DNA from: WFQV01 sp964611145
GTDB lineage: Bacteria > Bacteroidota > Ignavibacteria > Ignavibacteriales > Melioribacteraceae
Direction: 5' to 3'
DNA length: 64,000 nucleotides
NCBI GenBank assembly: GCA_964611145.1
Contig: CAZSYM010000007.1
Location: forward strand, 27,292-91,291
The translations under genes and the position numbers were made by a program. Shown one piece after another: positions 18,120 to 27,005 of the stretch. The notes under the pieces were generated by a model, which was not told the DNA's origin, searched no databases, and saw nothing but the letters and a program-made list of their open reading frames with translations. Position 1 is the first letter of the stretch. Each line of letters begins with the position of its first letter.

Positions 18120-18155
18120 AGCCCTCCTAAAACGGGAGGGCTTTTGTTTTTGTTA
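18120..18155 (+). terminator. Rho-independent terminator of trxB
   Basis: AGCCCTCC (18120-18127) and GGAGGGCT (18135-18142) form a perfect eight-pair stem with a seven-base loop, followed by a T-rich run. A long in-frame extension of the next gene would run through this hairpin, which argues that the next gene starts at 18171 and not at 18114. Confidence 0.9.
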
Positions 18156-18170
18156 TTTGTGAGATGTGAA

Positions 18171-18875
18171 ATGAAACTACCTGGATTATCCGAACAAATT
18201 AATTTCCTTAGGAATCGTTTCGAACCGAAAGGGAAAAGTATCCTGATTTTCGGGACGAATTCTGAAGAAGCGGCGAATGCCTTTCTTCAAGAGGGCGCCG
18301 AACGAGTGGAGATAATAGTGGAGGAATACGATAATTTTCTTCGCTACAAATTTTCTTTGGGAGAGAATAGTTCTATTCCCGTTAAGATAATGGAGTTTAC
18401 GGTTACGGACTATTCTTCCGAAAGCTTCGATTTGATTTATGCCCAGGCTTCCGTAAGCAGCGCAAGACGTAATAAAATTTATAGAGAGATTAAAAGAATT
18501 GTTAAACCCTCGGGAATATTCTGCGTAGGAGAATTTGTGAAATTTACGGATGAATTACCTCCTTTTGTAGCGAATGTTTTGGATAATTCCGATATTGTTC
18601 CTCTTAAGGATAGCGAAGCGAAAAAGTATTTCATCGATCGCAATTGGGAAGTACTGGCTGTAAAGGATGTTTCCTTTACGCTCGAAAAATATTATGCCGA
18701 AGTAAAAAAAGAGTTGGAGATGATGAAGAAAAAACTAACGGACGAAGAAAAAATTTGGCATAAAAAACTGCTTAACAAAATTAGTCATGAGTCTAATGTA
18801 TTTCTAAAATTGGGTGGAAGCAGGTATATCGGATTTAAAGTTTTTATTCTTCGTAAAGAGGGAAAAAAGATATGA
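18171..18875 (+). CDS. SAM-dependent methyltransferase-like protein
   Basis: About 234 residues with a class I methyltransferase layout: a first strand and loop KSILIFGTNSEE in place of the usual GxGxG, an acidic strand end VEIIVEEY, and the ESFDLIYAQAS and VKPSGIFCVGEF blocks of the Methyltransf_11 type. The C-terminal 70 residues are highly charged and probably helical. The glycine-rich SAM loop is degenerate, so activity is uncertain and it may be a binding or partner protein. The ATG at 18171 is preferred because the upstream frame crosses the trxB terminator. Its last four bases overlap the rlmD start, suggesting a linked role in RNA or ribosome modification. Confidence 0.6.
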   Translation: MKLPGLSEQINFLRNRFEPKGKSILIFGTNSEEAANAFLQEGAERVEIIVEEYDNFLRYKFSLGENSSIPVKIMEFTVTDYSSESFDLIYAQASVSSARRNKIYREIKRIVKPSGIFCVGEFVKFTDELPPFVANVLDNSDIVPLKDSEAKKYFIDRNWEVLAVKDVSFTLEKYYAEVKKELEMMKKKLTDEEKIWHKKLLNKISHESNVFLKLGGSRYIGFKVFILRKEGKKI

Positions 18876-20299
18876 AAAGAGGCGATGTATTAAAACTCAA
18901 GATTGAAGATTATGCTTTCGAGGGAAAAGGAGTGGCAAGAGTTCCCCTGGCGGATGGAGAAAAAAATTTTGTGATTTTTGTTCACGGGGCATACCCCGGC
19001 GAAGTGGTAGAGGCGATGATTACTCGAAAGAAAAAAAACTTTGCGGAGGCTAAACTTCAAAAGATACTTGTTTCCGCTCCTTTTCGTACAGTAGCAAAGT
19101 GCCAATATTTCGGGGTTTGTGGGGGATGTCGTCAGCAAGATTTGCAGTATGAAAAACAACTTGAGTTTAAAAAAGCACAGGTCCTAGAAGCTTTTAGACG
19201 TATAGCAAGGTTGGACGATTTTGAAGTTGAAGAAATTTTGCCCTCCGAAAAAATTTATGGTTACCGCAATAAAATGGAATTTTCTTTTTCCGATAAACGT
19301 TGGCTTACCAAGGAGGAAATTGAGGCGAATGCGGAAATTAAAAATCGCAACTTTGCATTGGGGTTACATATTCCCAAGATGTTCGACAAAGTTTTGGATA
19401 TTAAAGAATGTTTTTTGCAGTCACCCGTGGGGAACGAGATTTTAAATTTTACGCGGGAGTTCTTTCTTAAAAGAGACATTCCCCCTTATTCTACTCGTAC
19501 TCATTCGGGATTCTTGCGTAATCTTGTAATCAAGCAATCAGCCCGAACAAATGATTTAATGGTAAATCTGGTAACTGCCGGAAGCGATGAGATATTGATG
19601 AAAGAATATACGGAAGCCCTTCTTTCGAACGTGAAAGGGATTACTACCGTAGTCAACAATGTAAACCTTAAAAAATCCCAGACGGCTTACGGGGATTATG
19701 AACGGATTTATTACGGGAAAGGTTTCATTTATGATTACATAGGTGATTATAAATTTCGTATTAGCGCCAATTCGTTTTTTCAAACCAATACGTTGCAAGC
19801 TGAAAGACTTTACAATACAGTGCTTAGATTTGCTTCCTTCCGTGGGGATGAAATCGTTTACGATCTTTACGCGGGAGCAGGGACTATCACTATTTTTATA
19901 TCCAAGTATGTTAAGGAAGTAATAGGATTGGAAACAGCAGAAAGTTCAATAGCTGATGCCGCCGTAAATGCGGAGTTAAACGATGTATCTAATATGCGTT
20001 TTTTTAGCGCTGATTTGAACAAATCCTTTTTGCATGTCGTAGAATCGAATAATCTTTCTTTACCGGATATTGTGGTGCTCGACCCGCCCCGTAGTGGAAT
20101 GAACCCTCGAACTGTTAAAGATATTGTGAAGCTTGCACCTCGAAGAATCGTTTATGTAAGTTGTAATCCCACAACGCAAGCCCGAGATATAAGGCTTCTT
20201 GTCGATAGTGGTTATCGTCTGTTCAAAATACGTCCGGTAGACATGTTTCCACATACCTATCATATTGAAAATGTTGCGTTGTTGGAAAAACGGGATTAA
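18872..20299 (+). CDS. rlmD: 23S rRNA (uracil-5-)-methyltransferase, RlmD/RumA family
   Basis: A 475-residue TrmA/RumA-family enzyme. It begins with a TRAM RNA-binding domain (about 1-60), then a 4Fe-4S cysteine set (CQYFGVCGGC near 77-86 plus a Cys near 180), and ends with the SAM-binding YDLYAGAGTITIF motif, DPPRSGM and the catalytic Cys in SCNP (about residue 431). It methylates uracil C5 in rRNA; the exact position (1939, 747 or both) cannot be told. It is translationally coupled to the upstream methyltransferase-like gene. tRNA-Pro lies convergent just after it. Confidence 0.9.
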   Translation: MKRGDVLKLKIEDYAFEGKGVARVPLADGEKNFVIFVHGAYPGEVVEAMITRKKKNFAEAKLQKILVSAPFRTVAKCQYFGVCGGCRQQDLQYEKQLEFKKAQVLEAFRRIARLDDFEVEEILPSEKIYGYRNKMEFSFSDKRWLTKEEIEANAEIKNRNFALGLHIPKMFDKVLDIKECFLQSPVGNEILNFTREFFLKRDIPPYSTRTHSGFLRNLVIKQSARTNDLMVNLVTAGSDEILMKEYTEALLSNVKGITTVVNNVNLKKSQTAYGDYERIYYGKGFIYDYIGDYKFRISANSFFQTNTLQAERLYNTVLRFASFRGDEIVYDLYAGAGTITIFISKYVKEVIGLETAESSIADAAVNAELNDVSNMRFFSADLNKSFLHVVESNNLSLPDIVVLDPPRSGMNPRTVKDIVKLAPRRIVYVSCNPTTQARDIRLLVDSGYRLFKIRPVDMFPHTYHIENVALLEKRD

Positions 20300-20337
20300 A
20301 GGGAATCTTACGGTTTGAATGGAAAAGAATTAACTTG

Positions 20338-20412
20338 TCGGGGTGATAGGATTCGAACCTACGACCTCTTCGTCCCGAACGAAGCGCGCTAACCGGACTG
20401 CGCCACACCCCG
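20338..20412 (-). tRNA. tRNA-Pro(CGG)
   Basis: Read on the minus strand, a full cloverleaf is present: acceptor CGGGGTG pairs with CACCCCG over seven bases, D arm with GGTTAGC, anticodon stem CTTCG/CGAAG with loop TTCGGGA giving anticodon CGG, and T arm GGTTCGAATCC. The discriminator is A and the CCA end is not encoded. It is convergent with rlmD. Confidence 0.96.
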
Positions 20413-20538
20413 AAAAATTTAGAACTGAAACTTATAAAAATATTGATAAATTTTAAATACTACTGATATGAAGTTCTTGATTTGTATCACACTTGTATGG
20501 GAAACTGAATTTAACCATGAGAAAATAAGCTGTATTGC

Positions 20539-20567
20539 TTGACATAGAGCTTTTTTTTTATTAAATA
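20539..20567 (+). promoter_or_regulatory. Candidate promoter of the OmpA-family gene
   Basis: TTGACA (20539-20544) and TAAATA (20562-20567) are separated by 17 bases, a classical -35/-10 layout rather than the -33/-7 pattern seen elsewhere in the window. It would give a 5' UTR of about 70 bases. The surrounding DNA is AT-rich, so a chance match is possible. Confidence 0.4.
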
Positions 20568-20643
20568 TCGTATGTTTATAAAAATTAGGTTTAGGAATGG
20601 CAATTAAACAATTTTATTTAATAACAAATAAAGAGGCGGGGTT

Positions 20644-21750
20644 ATGAAAAAACTCTCGACGTTATTAGTATTTTCATTTATTTTGTTCTTGGGAACAAGT
20701 AATGCCCAGGTACCTAAAAACAGCTGGAGCTTTGGTTTCGGCGTGCGTTACCCTCGCCTGGTAAACTCTGTTTCGGTGCCGTATGAGGATAATTATGGTG
20801 GATTCCTTTCTTTGCAGAGGAACTTTACAGAGCACGTGGGTTTAAGATTTAATTTGGCTTACACGTATTTGAGCGGAGCTTACCAAGGCAAGGTTGTTGC
20901 AAATAATTATATTTCGGGGATTTTTGATTTAGTTTATTATTTTGTCCCATGTGAAACCATTTCGCCTTACTTTGCTTTTGGAGGTGGATATGGGTATTCT
21001 ATGTTTGATAATCAGGACCCTACTCTAAGTGATACCGATATTGATTTTGAGGTCGGGGGAGCACTTGGAGCCGAATTTCGTGTTGGGAAAAAATGGAAAA
21101 TTAATGCTGAATTTAGCTATCATTCTGTTTCTAACGGTCATTTTGCAGGGGTACAAGGAACAAATGGTTATGGAATTTTAGGAGGACCTGTTACTAGTTA
21201 TATGACCCTTGATGTTGGTGCTAAATATTACTTTAAGCAAGGCGAACCTTCCAAGATTTGTCAACTTTATGAAGGAATTCGTTTAGAAAAATTACCTGAA
21301 ACTGTGGATTATGAAAGAATTGAAAACATAGTTAAAAAATATATCCCTCGTGAAGTTGTCAAAGAGGTTATTTCTCCCGATGTTGCTAATGCAATTAAAG
21401 CTACGGCAGCACATCGTTGGGTATTGGTCGGTGTAAACTTTGATTTTAATAGCGCTAGACTGAAACCTGAATCTTACCCCATTCTTTTCCATGCTTTACA
21501 AGCATTATTACAAAATCCCGATATGAAAGTAGAAATTCAGGGTTATACTGACAACATAGGACCTGAACGTTATAATGTAAAACTTTCTACTAAACGTGCA
21601 CAGGCAGTAAAGGATTATTTGGTCGCTCATGGTGTTGCGCCTGATAGATTGGTGGTCAAGGGATATGGTTCTAAGAACCCTGTGGCAAGTAATAAGACTG
21701 CTCAAGGTAGAGCGATGAACAGAAGAATTGAGTTTAAAATAATTCAATAA
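20644..21750 (+). CDS. OmpA-family outer-membrane protein
   Basis: A 368-residue protein with a signal peptide (1-21, ending SNAQ), an eight-strand-type N-terminal barrel (about 25-200) and a C-terminal OmpA/MotB peptidoglycan-binding domain (about 255-368). The domain is recognised by VNFDFNSARLKPES, the diaminopimelate-contacting IQGYTDN block, LSTKRAQAVKDYL and the final GRAMNRRIEF. It links the outer membrane to peptidoglycan and is likely abundant. It has its own promoter candidate and a strong terminator, so it is probably monocistronic, with a GAGGCGGGG ribosome site close to the ATG. Confidence 0.93.
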   Translation: MKKLSTLLVFSFILFLGTSNAQVPKNSWSFGFGVRYPRLVNSVSVPYEDNYGGFLSLQRNFTEHVGLRFNLAYTYLSGAYQGKVVANNYISGIFDLVYYFVPCETISPYFAFGGGYGYSMFDNQDPTLSDTDIDFEVGGALGAEFRVGKKWKINAEFSYHSVSNGHFAGVQGTNGYGILGGPVTSYMTLDVGAKYYFKQGEPSKICQLYEGIRLEKLPETVDYERIENIVKKYIPREVVKEVISPDVANAIKATAAHRWVLVGVNFDFNSARLKPESYPILFHALQALLQNPDMKVEIQGYTDNIGPERYNVKLSTKRAQAVKDYLVAHGVAPDRLVVKGYGSKNPVASNKTAQGRAMNRRIEFKIIQ

Positions 21751-21774
21751 AAAGAATTTATTCTGTGAGCTTGA

Positions 21775-21799
21775 GGGGACACATGTGTGTCCCCTTTTT
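21775..21799 (+). terminator. Rho-independent terminator of the OmpA-family gene
   Basis: GGGGACACA and TGTGTCCCC form a perfect nine-pair inverted repeat at 21775-21794, followed by TTTTT. It sits 25 bases after the stop. Confidence 0.9.
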
Positions 21800-21894
21800 G
21801 TTTTGTGACCTACTTTCTGCACGTTGTGTAAATTTGATTATACATGTGAGATATAAAAATCTGCTTTTTTAGATTTTATAGTTAAGAAAAACAT

Positions 21895-21910
21895 TGGCAC
21901 GCTAATTGCA
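21895..21910 (+). promoter_or_regulatory. Sigma-54 (RpoN) promoter
   Basis: TGGCACGCTAATTGCA matches the sigma-54 consensus TGGCACG-N4-TTGCW at every defined position, with GG and GC ten bases apart. The predicted start is near 21920, some 20 bases before the lipoprotein ATG, leaving room for a ribosome site and little else. It is the only full match I found in the window's intergenic DNA. No enhancer-binding site for the activator could be recognised upstream. Confidence 0.85.
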
Positions 21911-21913
21911 TTT

Positions 21914-21934
21914 CCTCCGTAAAAAGCACGGAGG
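21914..21934 (+). repeat. Inverted repeat covering the ribosome site of the lipoprotein gene
   Basis: CCTCCGT (21914-21920) and ACGGAGG (21928-21934) are perfect complements with a seven-base spacer; the right arm is the ribosome-binding GGAGG five bases before the ATG. In an RNA starting upstream of 21914 it would hide the ribosome site. A transcript starting from the sigma-54 promoter would begin near 21920 and lack most of the left arm. Confidence 0.6.
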
Positions 21935-21939
21935 AAGCG

Positions 21940-22761
21940 ATGGCAAAGAGAAAGACATATTTTGTTTTGTTGACTTTGATATTTGTATTTTTCTACGGCT
22001 GCGAGAAGAACGAACTTTATTATGACAATACTCCTCCTTCACCTCCTCGCAACGTGAGAACCGTTACCGGAGATAATCGAGTGGACATATATTGGGATGC
22101 AAGCCCGCAATCTGATGTGGCAGGCTATAATATCTATGTCTCCGATTCCTATGATGGCGAATATTCTTTAATCGGCTCTACGGAAGGGACTTATTATATT
22201 GATTACGGAGCTCGTAATGGAGTAACTTATTATTATGCCGTTACTGCTTACGATTTTAATGGTAACGAAAGTGATTTAAGTGAAGACGTAGCTTATGACA
22301 CGCCGAGACCCGAGGGTTATAATCAGTCCGTTTTTGATTATCATAATTTCCCCGATTTGGCAGGCTATTCGTTCTCCGATTTTTCCACGGTCGCTTTTGA
22401 TGATGACGCATGCGATTTTTTCTTTGATAATGATAGCGGAGTTTATTACCTCGATGTGTGGAGCGACACGGACATTCAAGATATGGGAGCAACGGAGGAT
22501 ATTTACGATATTTCGCAAGCGCCTCTTGGTGGTTGGGTCTCTTTGCAAGAGGGGGATAACATAAAATATGTTCGGGCAATCGAAGGACACACGTATGTAA
22601 TTTGGACGTGGGATAATCACTTTGCAAAAATAAGAATATCGTTGGTAACTCCGCAGAGAATCGTCTTCGACTGGGCATATCAAACAGTGGAAGGCAATCC
22701 TGAATTGAAAACAAAGCATATTTCACATAGAAATCTACCGGCTAAAGTGGTGAAAAAATAA
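21940..22761 (+). CDS. Fibronectin type III domain lipoprotein
   Basis: A 273-residue probable lipoprotein: a lysine-rich N end, a hydrophobic stretch and the lipobox-like FFYGC with Cys near residue 21. Residues about 30-120 form one fibronectin type III domain (PPSPPRNV, VDIYWDAS, YNIYVSD, YYYAVTAYD). The remaining 150 residues are Asp- and Tyr-rich and unassigned. It is likely anchored to the outer membrane. Its gene is the only one directly behind the sigma-54 promoter at 21895 and is closed by a terminator, so it seems to form its own regulated unit. The natural ligand is unknown. Confidence 0.8.
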   Translation: MAKRKTYFVLLTLIFVFFYGCEKNELYYDNTPPSPPRNVRTVTGDNRVDIYWDASPQSDVAGYNIYVSDSYDGEYSLIGSTEGTYYIDYGARNGVTYYYAVTAYDFNGNESDLSEDVAYDTPRPEGYNQSVFDYHNFPDLAGYSFSDFSTVAFDDDACDFFFDNDSGVYYLDVWSDTDIQDMGATEDIYDISQAPLGGWVSLQEGDNIKYVRAIEGHTYVIWTWDNHFAKIRISLVTPQRIVFDWAYQTVEGNPELKTKHISHRNLPAKVVKK

Positions 22762-22788
22762 AAGCATGCTTTCGGGCATGCTTTTTTC
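22762..22788 (+). terminator. Rho-independent terminator of the lipoprotein gene
   Basis: AAGCATGC (22762-22769) and GCATGCTT (22776-22783) form an eight-pair stem with a six-base loop, followed by a run of T directly after the lipoprotein stop codon. Confidence 0.9.
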
Positions 22789-22836
22789 TTTTCAATTCGC
22801 TATTTTTCTGAAACGGAAAATAAGATAATAATTTTA

Positions 22837-23262
22837 ATGGAAATTGTAAGAAGGTTTTGGATTTTAGGGTTACTCTTAATTTTGTTGATGTGTGATGTTT
22901 CCGAAATGCGGGCGCAGAACATAACAGCTCCCGAAATTTTTACCGCCCTTAAAAACGGTTTTAATTCCGGAGATGTTTCTCTGTTCACACCTTATCTTTC
23001 CGAGGAAACGTATGTCTCTCTGTTTAACGGCTATTCGGGATATTTTTCGGAAGGACAACTTTATTATGTGCTGAAAAATTTTATTAAGTTTTTCTCGCCG
23101 TTGCGTTTGCGCTTTACCCATGTCGTTACGAACTCCGATACCCCTTATGGGTGGGGAGAACTGCGATATTATTATCGTGCTAAAAGAAAGATAGCCAAAG
23201 TCTTTGTTTCTCTGAAAAAGAAAAAAGGCAAATTAATAATTGTTCAGCTTACCATCGATTGA
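22837..23262 (+). CDS. Secreted DUF4783-like protein
   Basis: A 141-residue protein with a signal peptide ending near EMRAQ and then a compact NTF2-like alpha/beta pattern (APEIFTALKNGFNSGDVS, YFSEGQLYYVLKNFIKFF) that resembles the DUF4783 family of Bacteroidota. Function is unknown. Its stop codon overlaps the start of the sensor kinase gene, so the two are translationally coupled; it could be a periplasmic partner of the kinase. The family call is from memory of the pattern and is moderate. Confidence 0.6.
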   Translation: MEIVRRFWILGLLLILLMCDVSEMRAQNITAPEIFTALKNGFNSGDVSLFTPYLSEETYVSLFNGYSGYFSEGQLYYVLKNFIKFFSPLRLRFTHVVTNSDTPYGWGELRYYYRAKRKIAKVFVSLKKKKGKLIIVQLTID

Positions 23263-26200
23263 AAATGTTAAAGAAGTTTTTTGCCGGGAACAATAAATAT
23301 TTTTCCCTTTCCGTTTTACTTTTCCTTCTGATTTTGATAATAGGTTTTTATGAACCTGCGAAGATTAACGAGTTGCGACGGAAGGGGCGGGCTGTTCTTG
23401 AAGAAGAAAACGAAAAAATTGCAAGCCTTACGGAAAAAAGATTAGAGGAAATCCAAAAGGAATTTTTGAGTAGATTTTTTGTTGTTGAAAGTAAAATCTC
23501 TTCTTTTTTGTCAAAGGGAAGCGAGAACATTCCGAAAATCAAGGAGACCGCCAGCGTTGTTGTTTGGAAAGATTCTACCCTTTTGTTTTGGCAAAACCCG
23601 AAAACGGAACGGAAAGACTTTTTACGGAACTTTAATCCCCAGGAAGTCTTCTTTGAAAAAAACGACCTGACTACAGAGCTTGCTGTTTATGATACTTTGC
23701 GCCTTGGAACAGAAAGCTTTTTGATTAAATATTCCGAGACGATTAAAAAATATTATAAGTTCGAGAACGATTATTTCATCCCCTTGGATTTGGAACGTCG
23801 CCTTTCGGAAAAATGCGGTGTGGAGGTGAAAATAGCGTTTTCTCCTTCCGCCGTTGTTTCTCCCGATGGACGATTTTTTTCTGCCCCGCTTTACAACAAC
23901 TTCGGTAACAAAATCGGGGAGCTGTATTTCCAAAAGATTTCTTTCGATGCGATTGTTAAAAATCGAAAAGAGAAAATTGCCGTCGTTCAGAATACCATCG
24001 CTTTACTTATTTTTTTGCTTTTTGCAATTGGCTTTTATAAGGAAATCCGAGTGACGAGTAAACCCATTCTTGAAATTTTGACGCTCACAATTTTAGTGAT
24101 TGTTTTTCGCTACGCCTTGTATTTCTTAAACATTCCTCGAGTATATCTGAGTGGTGAGATTATAGAGCCGAAATACTTCTCCTCGAATTTTGCTTTCGGA
24201 ATTACAAGCTCTCCCCTTGAGTTGACGGTTACCGTTGTGATTTTTACTCTTCTTACTTTTTATTATTTATGGGAGTTTAAAAAGTCCCTTCGCAAAGAAA
24301 CCGCTTGGAAACGAAGTTCGAAGTATTTGTTTGTGTTTTTGGGAGGAATGTTGTCTCCCTTAATTTTGAGGGGTTTTGCCGCTTCGGTGCAAAGTTTCAT
24401 TTTCGAATCGAGCCTGCGTTATTTCGAGCTTAGCACGATTGTGCCCGACTTCATGACCTCCCTAATGTTAGCAAATTTGCTTTTCCTTGCCGTGGCATTT
24501 GCTAATGTGTATTTAATTTTTTTCTTTTTTGTTAGGAGACTCGCACCCGACTTGAAAGAAGGAATTAGGCTTGTTCTTGTTTTTCTTTTTTCCTTTTCTG
24601 TTTTTGCTTTTATTTTCGGGCATAGATTGTTGCCTTTCTGGTTGATGATTCTTGTGTTGATTGCTATGGCGTTTATTTCTTTTGTTATTTATTCGCGAAA
24701 GGAAGCCCGTGCCTGGAACTATTTTTTTCTCACGCTTTTTGCTTCCCTTTTTTCCTTGATTGTTCTTTTGAATTTTAATGGGAAATTGAGGCAAGAATCG
24801 ATAAAAACACTGGCGAGAGAAATTACCCGTCCTAAAGAAAACTTGTATAGATTTTATTTGAACCGTGTCTTGTCCGACGAAGATGTAAAAGAAACTTTGA
24901 AAGAGTTTTCCGAGGGGGAATTAAGCGCTTCGGCAACGGCGTTTAGAGTTTGGACTAACACGCCGTTCCAAAAGGAGGACGCATCCCTCCTCGTTCAAGT
25001 TGTCGAAAAAAAATCGGGAATACTCGGGGAGTTTAATTACAAATATCCTCTGCAAGCCGAGGTGGATTTTCAATTTGGAAATGTTGGTGATTTTGCGGTT
25101 CAAAAAATTCGCCCCAAGGTTCCGGGAAATTTTTTGAGAGGGATAAAAAGGATTGATAAGAATAAGTATTTGATTGTTGACGTCGCATGGAATATCCCCG
25201 AGAAGTTGAAAACAAGAGTCCCGAAGTTTATAGAAACCAAAAGAATTCTGAATAAAATTCGTGTCGAAAGTGGGGATTGGTTCGCTCTTAAAATTTTCTC
25301 GGATTCCGTGCGTTTTGTTTACGGAAAACCTAATCTTTCCCGCCGACAAATTCTTCTATTGTCCAATGCTTCCTTTTCCGAATGGGGAGACGCCTGGCGG
25401 GAGATGAAAGTGGGAAATGACAATTACCAAATCTATCTTCTTAAAACAAGCAAGAGAGAATCCGAAATTGAGGTCGTCGGTTTGAAGATAAAAGGGATTG
25501 AGTTTACCTGGTTTTATTTTATTCGACTTTTCTTTTTCCATTCTTTGTTGATATTCTTTGCCTTTTTTGTGCTGTTTGTTGTGGGAGTAATAAAACGGAG
25601 AAGGTTCGGAATTACTTTTAGATTACGCCTGACAGTTGCGTTTGTGCTGGTTGCCGTTCTTCCTCTTATTTTTCTGGTTTTCTACGTTAGATTTGTAACG
25701 GAAAATAAGAACTCCAATGCAATTAGCTTTAAGTTGAACAAACGATTGAGCGGTGTGGAATTGTTTCTCAAAAATCAAATTTATTCTTATGATGATTTTC
25801 AGAGCTTTTTTAACGCCGCTTATGAAAATACCAAGACCAATTATTCTGTCTTCTATTCCAAACGACTTGCTTATACTACCTATTCTCAGTATTACGATTG
25901 TGGATTGTTCCCAAAATGGCTTGATTACAAGGTGGCGAAAGGTTTATTGGAGAAGGAAAATGATAAGATCCTTTTGGGTAACAAGATAGAGAAATATTCT
26001 TATCATGCGGCATTTGCGGAGACCCTATTGGACGATAAGCCTTTTATAATTGAAGTGAACGATGCTTTCAATCCCATGCGCTTGCCAATGTCTTCCGCCG
26101 AATTTGATGTGTTCCTTTTTGGCACTTATGCTTTGGCTTTGATATTTACTTTACTTTTGGCGTCCTTGCTTGCCAATCAAATATCCACTCCGATACGAAA

Positions 26201-27005
26201 ATTGACTCGCGCTACCAAATCCGTGGGGCATGGGGATTTGGACGTGAGTATAAAAAATACGTTTCGTGGCGAAATGGGAGAACTGGTGGAAGGGTTTAAT
26301 TTCATGGTAAAGGAGTTAAAAAAACATCAACGGGAATTGAGCGCCATGGAACGCGAATTGGCTTGGCGGGAAATGGCGCGACAAGTGGCTCATGAAATTA
26401 AAAATCCTCTCACTCCTATGAAGTTAAGTGTACAGCATTTGCTTGCAACTTATAAGGATAATTCTCCAAAGTTCGCCGAAGTGCTCGAACGCGTGGGAAA
26501 AACTTTGATTGAACAAATTGAAATATTGAAAAATATTGCCTCTGAGTTCGGTAATGTGGCTAAAATGCCGAAACCGAAATTGGAAAAGGTTAATTTGGTA
26601 GAAAGTCTTAACTTAACTAAAAATCTTTTTGAAGAAGAAAATATTTCCGTGCGGATTTTAAATGCGGAAAAAGAACATTTCGTTTTTGCCGATGGAGATA
26701 ACCTGAGAAGAATTTTTATCAACCTGATTCGGAATTCTTTGCAGGCAAGGGCAAGTGAGATAGTGTTTGAAGTCAAGGAGTCGGACGACTCAATAATATT
26801 AAGGGTTTGGGATAACGGACATGGAATACCCGAGGAATATAGAGATAAAATATTCGAACCTAATTTCACTACTAAAAAAGAAGGAATGGGCTTGGGTTTA
26901 ATTATGGCTAAAAGTTATCTGGAAAGTATCGGTGCGGAGATTTCTCTGGGTGAGCCTTCCGAAGGTGCGGAGTTTATTTTGAAGTTTCCTAAGGAAAAAC
27001 AATGA
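23259..27005 (+). CDS. NtrY-like membrane sensor histidine kinase
   Basis: A 1248-residue sensor kinase. An N-terminal anchor is followed by a sensor region of about 200 residues, then about seven hydrophobic segments (residues 245-510), a second large extracytoplasmic region and two more membrane segments. The cytoplasmic end has a HAMP domain (TPIRKLTRATKSV), HisKA with phosphoryl-accepting H1045 in AHEIKNPLTPMK, and HATPase with N-box NLIRNSLQA, DNGHGIP and GMGLGL. The kinase core resembles NtrY, which works with NtrC-type sigma-54 activators. No response regulator is adjacent; the one at 59145 is a candidate partner. The start may be TTG 23259 (overlapping the previous stop) or ATG 23265. 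The gene ends in a four-base overlap with the helicase-nuclease gene. Confidence 0.88.
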   Translation: MKMLKKFFAGNNKYFSLSVLLFLLILIIGFYEPAKINELRRKGRAVLEEENEKIASLTEKRLEEIQKEFLSRFFVVESKISSFLSKGSENIPKIKETASVVVWKDSTLLFWQNPKTERKDFLRNFNPQEVFFEKNDLTTELAVYDTLRLGTESFLIKYSETIKKYYKFENDYFIPLDLERRLSEKCGVEVKIAFSPSAVVSPDGRFFSAPLYNNFGNKIGELYFQKISFDAIVKNRKEKIAVVQNTIALLIFLLFAIGFYKEIRVTSKPILEILTLTILVIVFRYALYFLNIPRVYLSGEIIEPKYFSSNFAFGITSSPLELTVTVVIFTLLTFYYLWEFKKSLRKETAWKRSSKYLFVFLGGMLSPLILRGFAASVQSFIFESSLRYFELSTIVPDFMTSLMLANLLFLAVAFANVYLIFFFFVRRLAPDLKEGIRLVLVFLFSFSVFAFIFGHRLLPFWLMILVLIAMAFISFVIYSRKEARAWNYFFLTLFASLFSLIVLLNFNGKLRQESIKTLAREITRPKENLYRFYLNRVLSDEDVKETLKEFSEGELSASATAFRVWTNTPFQKEDASLLVQVVEKKSGILGEFNYKYPLQAEVDFQFGNVGDFAVQKIRPKVPGNFLRGIKRIDKNKYLIVDVAWNIPEKLKTRVPKFIETKRILNKIRVESGDWFALKIFSDSVRFVYGKPNLSRRQILLLSNASFSEWGDAWREMKVGNDNYQIYLLKTSKRESEIEVVGLKIKGIEFTWFYFIRLFFFHSLLIFFAFFVLFVVGVIKRRRFGITFRLRLTVAFVLVAVLPLIFLVFYVRFVTENKNSNAISFKLNKRLSGVELFLKNQIYSYDDFQSFFNAAYENTKTNYSVFYSKRLAYTTYSQYYDCGLFPKWLDYKVAKGLLEKENDKILLGNKIEKYSYHAAFAETLLDDKPFIIEVNDAFNPMRLPMSSAEFDVFLFGTYALALIFTLLLASLLANQISTPIRKLTRATKSVGHGDLDVSIKNTFRGEMGELVEGFNFMVKELKKHQRELSAMERELAWREMARQVAHEIKNPLTPMKLSVQHLLATYKDNSPKFAEVLERVGKTLIEQIEILKNIASEFGNVAKMPKPKLEKVNLVESLNLTKNLFEEENISVRILNAEKEHFVFADGDNLRRIFINLIRNSLQARASEIVFEVKESDDSIILRVWDNGHGIPEEYRDKIFEPNFTTKKEGMGLGLIMAKSYLESIGAEISLGEPSEGAEFILKFPKEKQ

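Noticed and set aside
18114..18170. N-terminal extension of the methyltransferase-like gene from a GTG
   Set aside because: It would translate the trxB terminator hairpin; the ATG at 18171 is more credible.
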